Source of the DNA: Branchiostoma floridae
Lineage: Eukaryota > Chordata > Leptocardii > Amphioxiformes > Branchiostomatidae
Assembly (NCBI RefSeq): GCF_000003815.2
Contig: NC_049988.1
Coordinates: 9,074,545-9,138,544 of the forward strand
Length of the DNA stretch: 64,000 nucleotides
Direction of reading: 5' to 3'
Both the position numbers and the translations under genes were made by a program. Shown in pieces: positions 54,254-64,000 of the stretch. Under the pieces are notes generated by a model, which saw only the letters and a program-made list of their open reading frames with translations, ran no database searches and was not told the origin of the DNA. Each line of letters opens with the position of its first letter. Within the stretch, counting starts at the first letter, position 1.

Positions 54254-56189
54254 CTCTCTGTTCGACCGTTACCTCGGCGATATGCAAATTTTATAAAATT
54301 CAGAGCAGCCATTGGCCAGATTATAACACGTGATGTGTGGATTCCCATGATATCATAATGATGTAATGTCTCAGTGCTATCATTGGACAGTTTGAAAAGT
54401 CATGTGACAGGATGTGTCCAATTACCTGACACATATTGGCGGGAAGGCTTGTGACTGGTGTTGAGGTCACCAGGTAACAGGTGTACATCTGTATACGTGT
54501 GTTTAGGTCACCAAGAAACACATTGAGCAGGTGTCATTTTGTTTGCAAAATAAACCTTGCTGCCATGTAAGGATTGACAGGATTCCACAGAGACGGATAC
54601 ATTATTTATCTGCCATGGACACAAGAGAATTGAACTGTTACTCAGGGGAATGGACTGAATGCATTGTAACTTGTAAAGAGTTTCAATCTAATAATATTTC
54701 TCTTAAGGTGTAAATTAAAACTACCGACAAACTAAACATATGCATCACTTTTTTTCTAAAGTTGTTGCAGACTTATTACTAGTTTTAGACTAGAGTAGAC
54801 ACCTGTGATATTGTTTTTACATTGTTTGAATCTCTCATGTTACCTGCAATTAGCCCACGGGCAAGAATTTAATTTACAATAAACTTTATATATCATCATT
54901 ATAATTTAACCATGTGGCATCAATAGTCAAAATTTAGAATTATTATGAGAAAACCATCTTACAAATCATTGACACTTCTTGAGTTATTGCTGTGCAACCA
55001 GACAGGTAAACTACTGTAAATCTTGAAACATTCATGGTGATTTTATTTTCTTTTCCCACTTTCGTGTAGGCCTAATTTCCACAATAATAACCACAAATTC
55101 ATTTATGTACTGCGAGAGTGCATTTCCGGTATATTACTACTCCCCTACAGAACTGTTTCAACGTCAAGCAATAACCTCCTTACGGCCTTAATGTCTCTCC
55201 AGGGACGAAGAGGATAAATTATACTGTGCTAATCAAATAAGGAGTGCCTTTTCCCTCTGGGCTTTAATTTTGTTCTGTGTTGTTAGCAACCACGCATCCT
55301 ATAAAAAGTAAATCCTGACTACAGTACACAGTCCAGGGCTTTAGCCAGCGTCCGTTTTTCCGTCAATTGACGGAAATTTGCTGCGTGTGACGGAAAAATT
55401 TTAAAACCAATCCGTCAACCTTGATGGACAAAAATCCTTGGTTGAAGCTACAGGCGGCTTGGGGGACGCCGTAAAAGCCACACACTGTTTGTTTTGCTAT
55501 TGTTATTAATATTATTGTTGACGAAGTGTGTCGGCGCTCTTTCACATACGATAATCTCATTAAAAACCCGTTTTTCAAGGTCTCAGTTCAGTCTTTCTAA
55601 CTCATGGAATAGTGTTTTTGCGACAATGGGAATTGGCTGACGGAAAAAAAATTCAAGCTGGCTAGAGCCCTGACACAGTCTCTAGTAAATACAACTCAAA
55701 CACAAGAAAACTAGACAACCCATACAAGTCTTGGAAAATGCTATTTTATCGTCATAGACTAGCAACGGTCCAGCAAGATAAAGGGTATCATAGTCCCCAC
55801 TATTACATACATGTATCTATCATGCAAATTATACAGTGTTACTTTGTATCCAAGGTATGCAAAAGTAATGAGAAGGTCAGTAGCTTCAGTGGTGTTATGC
55901 TAGTAAGGAGATAGAAACCCAGGAAGTTAAGATTGTTCAACCCATAAGGGCCATATTCCTATGAAACCAGCAATCAAAATATGACAACTTTGAAATGAAG
56001 ATTTCCCTTCTGTGAATGCAAGAAAGATATATTCTAATTCTTTCTGCATCTACTTCCAATCGATATGCATTACAGATAGTACCAATTTTTGAAACATAAC
56101 AGCACAGAATATAGGTACTTTTGTACGTGGTGCTTTAATCCACTTGAAGCTTTGACAAGTCACCACAATTGCAACAAAAGATAGCACAG
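54254..56189. other. Intergenic region: tubulin promoter to ERCC3 3' UTR
   Basis: Apart from the tubulin promoter elements and one hAT-type element, no gene was recognised. The part next to 56190 is presumably the XPB/ERCC3 3' UTR; its polyadenylation site was not located. Confidence 0.45.
55334..55672. mobile_element. hAT-type non-autonomous element, 339 bp, exact 8-bp TSD
   Basis: The ends are CAGGGCTTTAGCCAGC and GCTGGCTAGAGCCCTG. The exact repeat ACACAGTC flanks it at 55326-55333 and 55673-55680. It is strongly similar over its whole length to the 77-416 element. Confidence 0.88.
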
Positions 56190-63847
<7,658 letters not shown>

Positions 63848-64000
63848 CTGTGTAGGAATGACAACTTTAGACACGGAAGTGCTGGAATGCCGTTTTTAAA
63901 TACTATACACTTAAGGATACTTGCTAGATCACAACAGCTACATGTGCCTATCTTGACAATATGTGAAAAAGATGAGCAACGAATTTACTAGTATCTTTGA

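Noticed and set aside
55020-55140. Third copy of the TACTGTAAATGC MITE
   Set aside because: CTACTGTAAATCTTGAAACA resembles the left end, but no matching right end or ACCGCGAA interior follows.

Overview
The window is a piece of animal nuclear genome: intron-rich genes with GT-AG splice sites, long introns and many short terminal-inverted-repeat elements. The gene families and the repeat style suggest a lancelet (Branchiostoma) draft assembly; this is inference, since no species-diagnostic marker was searched. Two runs of exactly 100 Ns (16652-16751 and 30081-30180) are scaffold gaps.

Layout. (1) 1-6118, plus: the 3' part of a TRBP/PACT-type double-stranded-RNA-binding protein (TARBP2/PRKRA family), from the end of dsRBD1 through dsRBD3. 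(2) 6119-11986: intergenic DNA with several TIR elements. (3) 12424-18698, minus: a multidomain ADP-ribosyltransferase with N-terminal ubiquitin-binding-like motifs, a PARP catalytic domain with an apparent H-Y-E triad, and a C-terminal UBA-like domain. (4) 19.7-44.2 kb, plus: tousled-like kinase (TLK), a non-coding first exon plus 21 coding exons giving about 737 residues. Its first intron holds a hAT-type element and a TTAA-flanked element. Its second intron holds a 4.3-kb foldback palindrome. The exon coding for the catalytic loop has multiplied splice sites at both ends. (5) 51409-54118, minus: a complete three-exon alpha-tubulin gene of 451 residues with a TATA box. (6) 56190-63847, minus: the C-terminal 435 residues of the TFIIH helicase XPB/ERCC3, from Walker A to the stop; its upstream exons lie outside the window.

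The ADP-ribosyltransferase and TLK genes are divergent, with about 1 kb between their 5' ends, so they may share a promoter region. Apart from that there is no operon-like link. TLK (chromatin assembly and DNA damage response), XPB (transcription and nucleotide excision repair) and the ADP-ribosyltransferase are all nuclear in related animals, but nothing in the sequence shows that they work together.

The most interesting points are the ubiquitin-binding/PARP/UBA domain combination; the TLK exon with four acceptor-side and six donor-side copies; the foldback element whose core repeat looks like a chain of 21-nt microexons; and a LINE tail that appears to supply the 5' splice site of an ADP-ribosyltransferase exon. 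Several element families can be defined here by exact target-site duplications.
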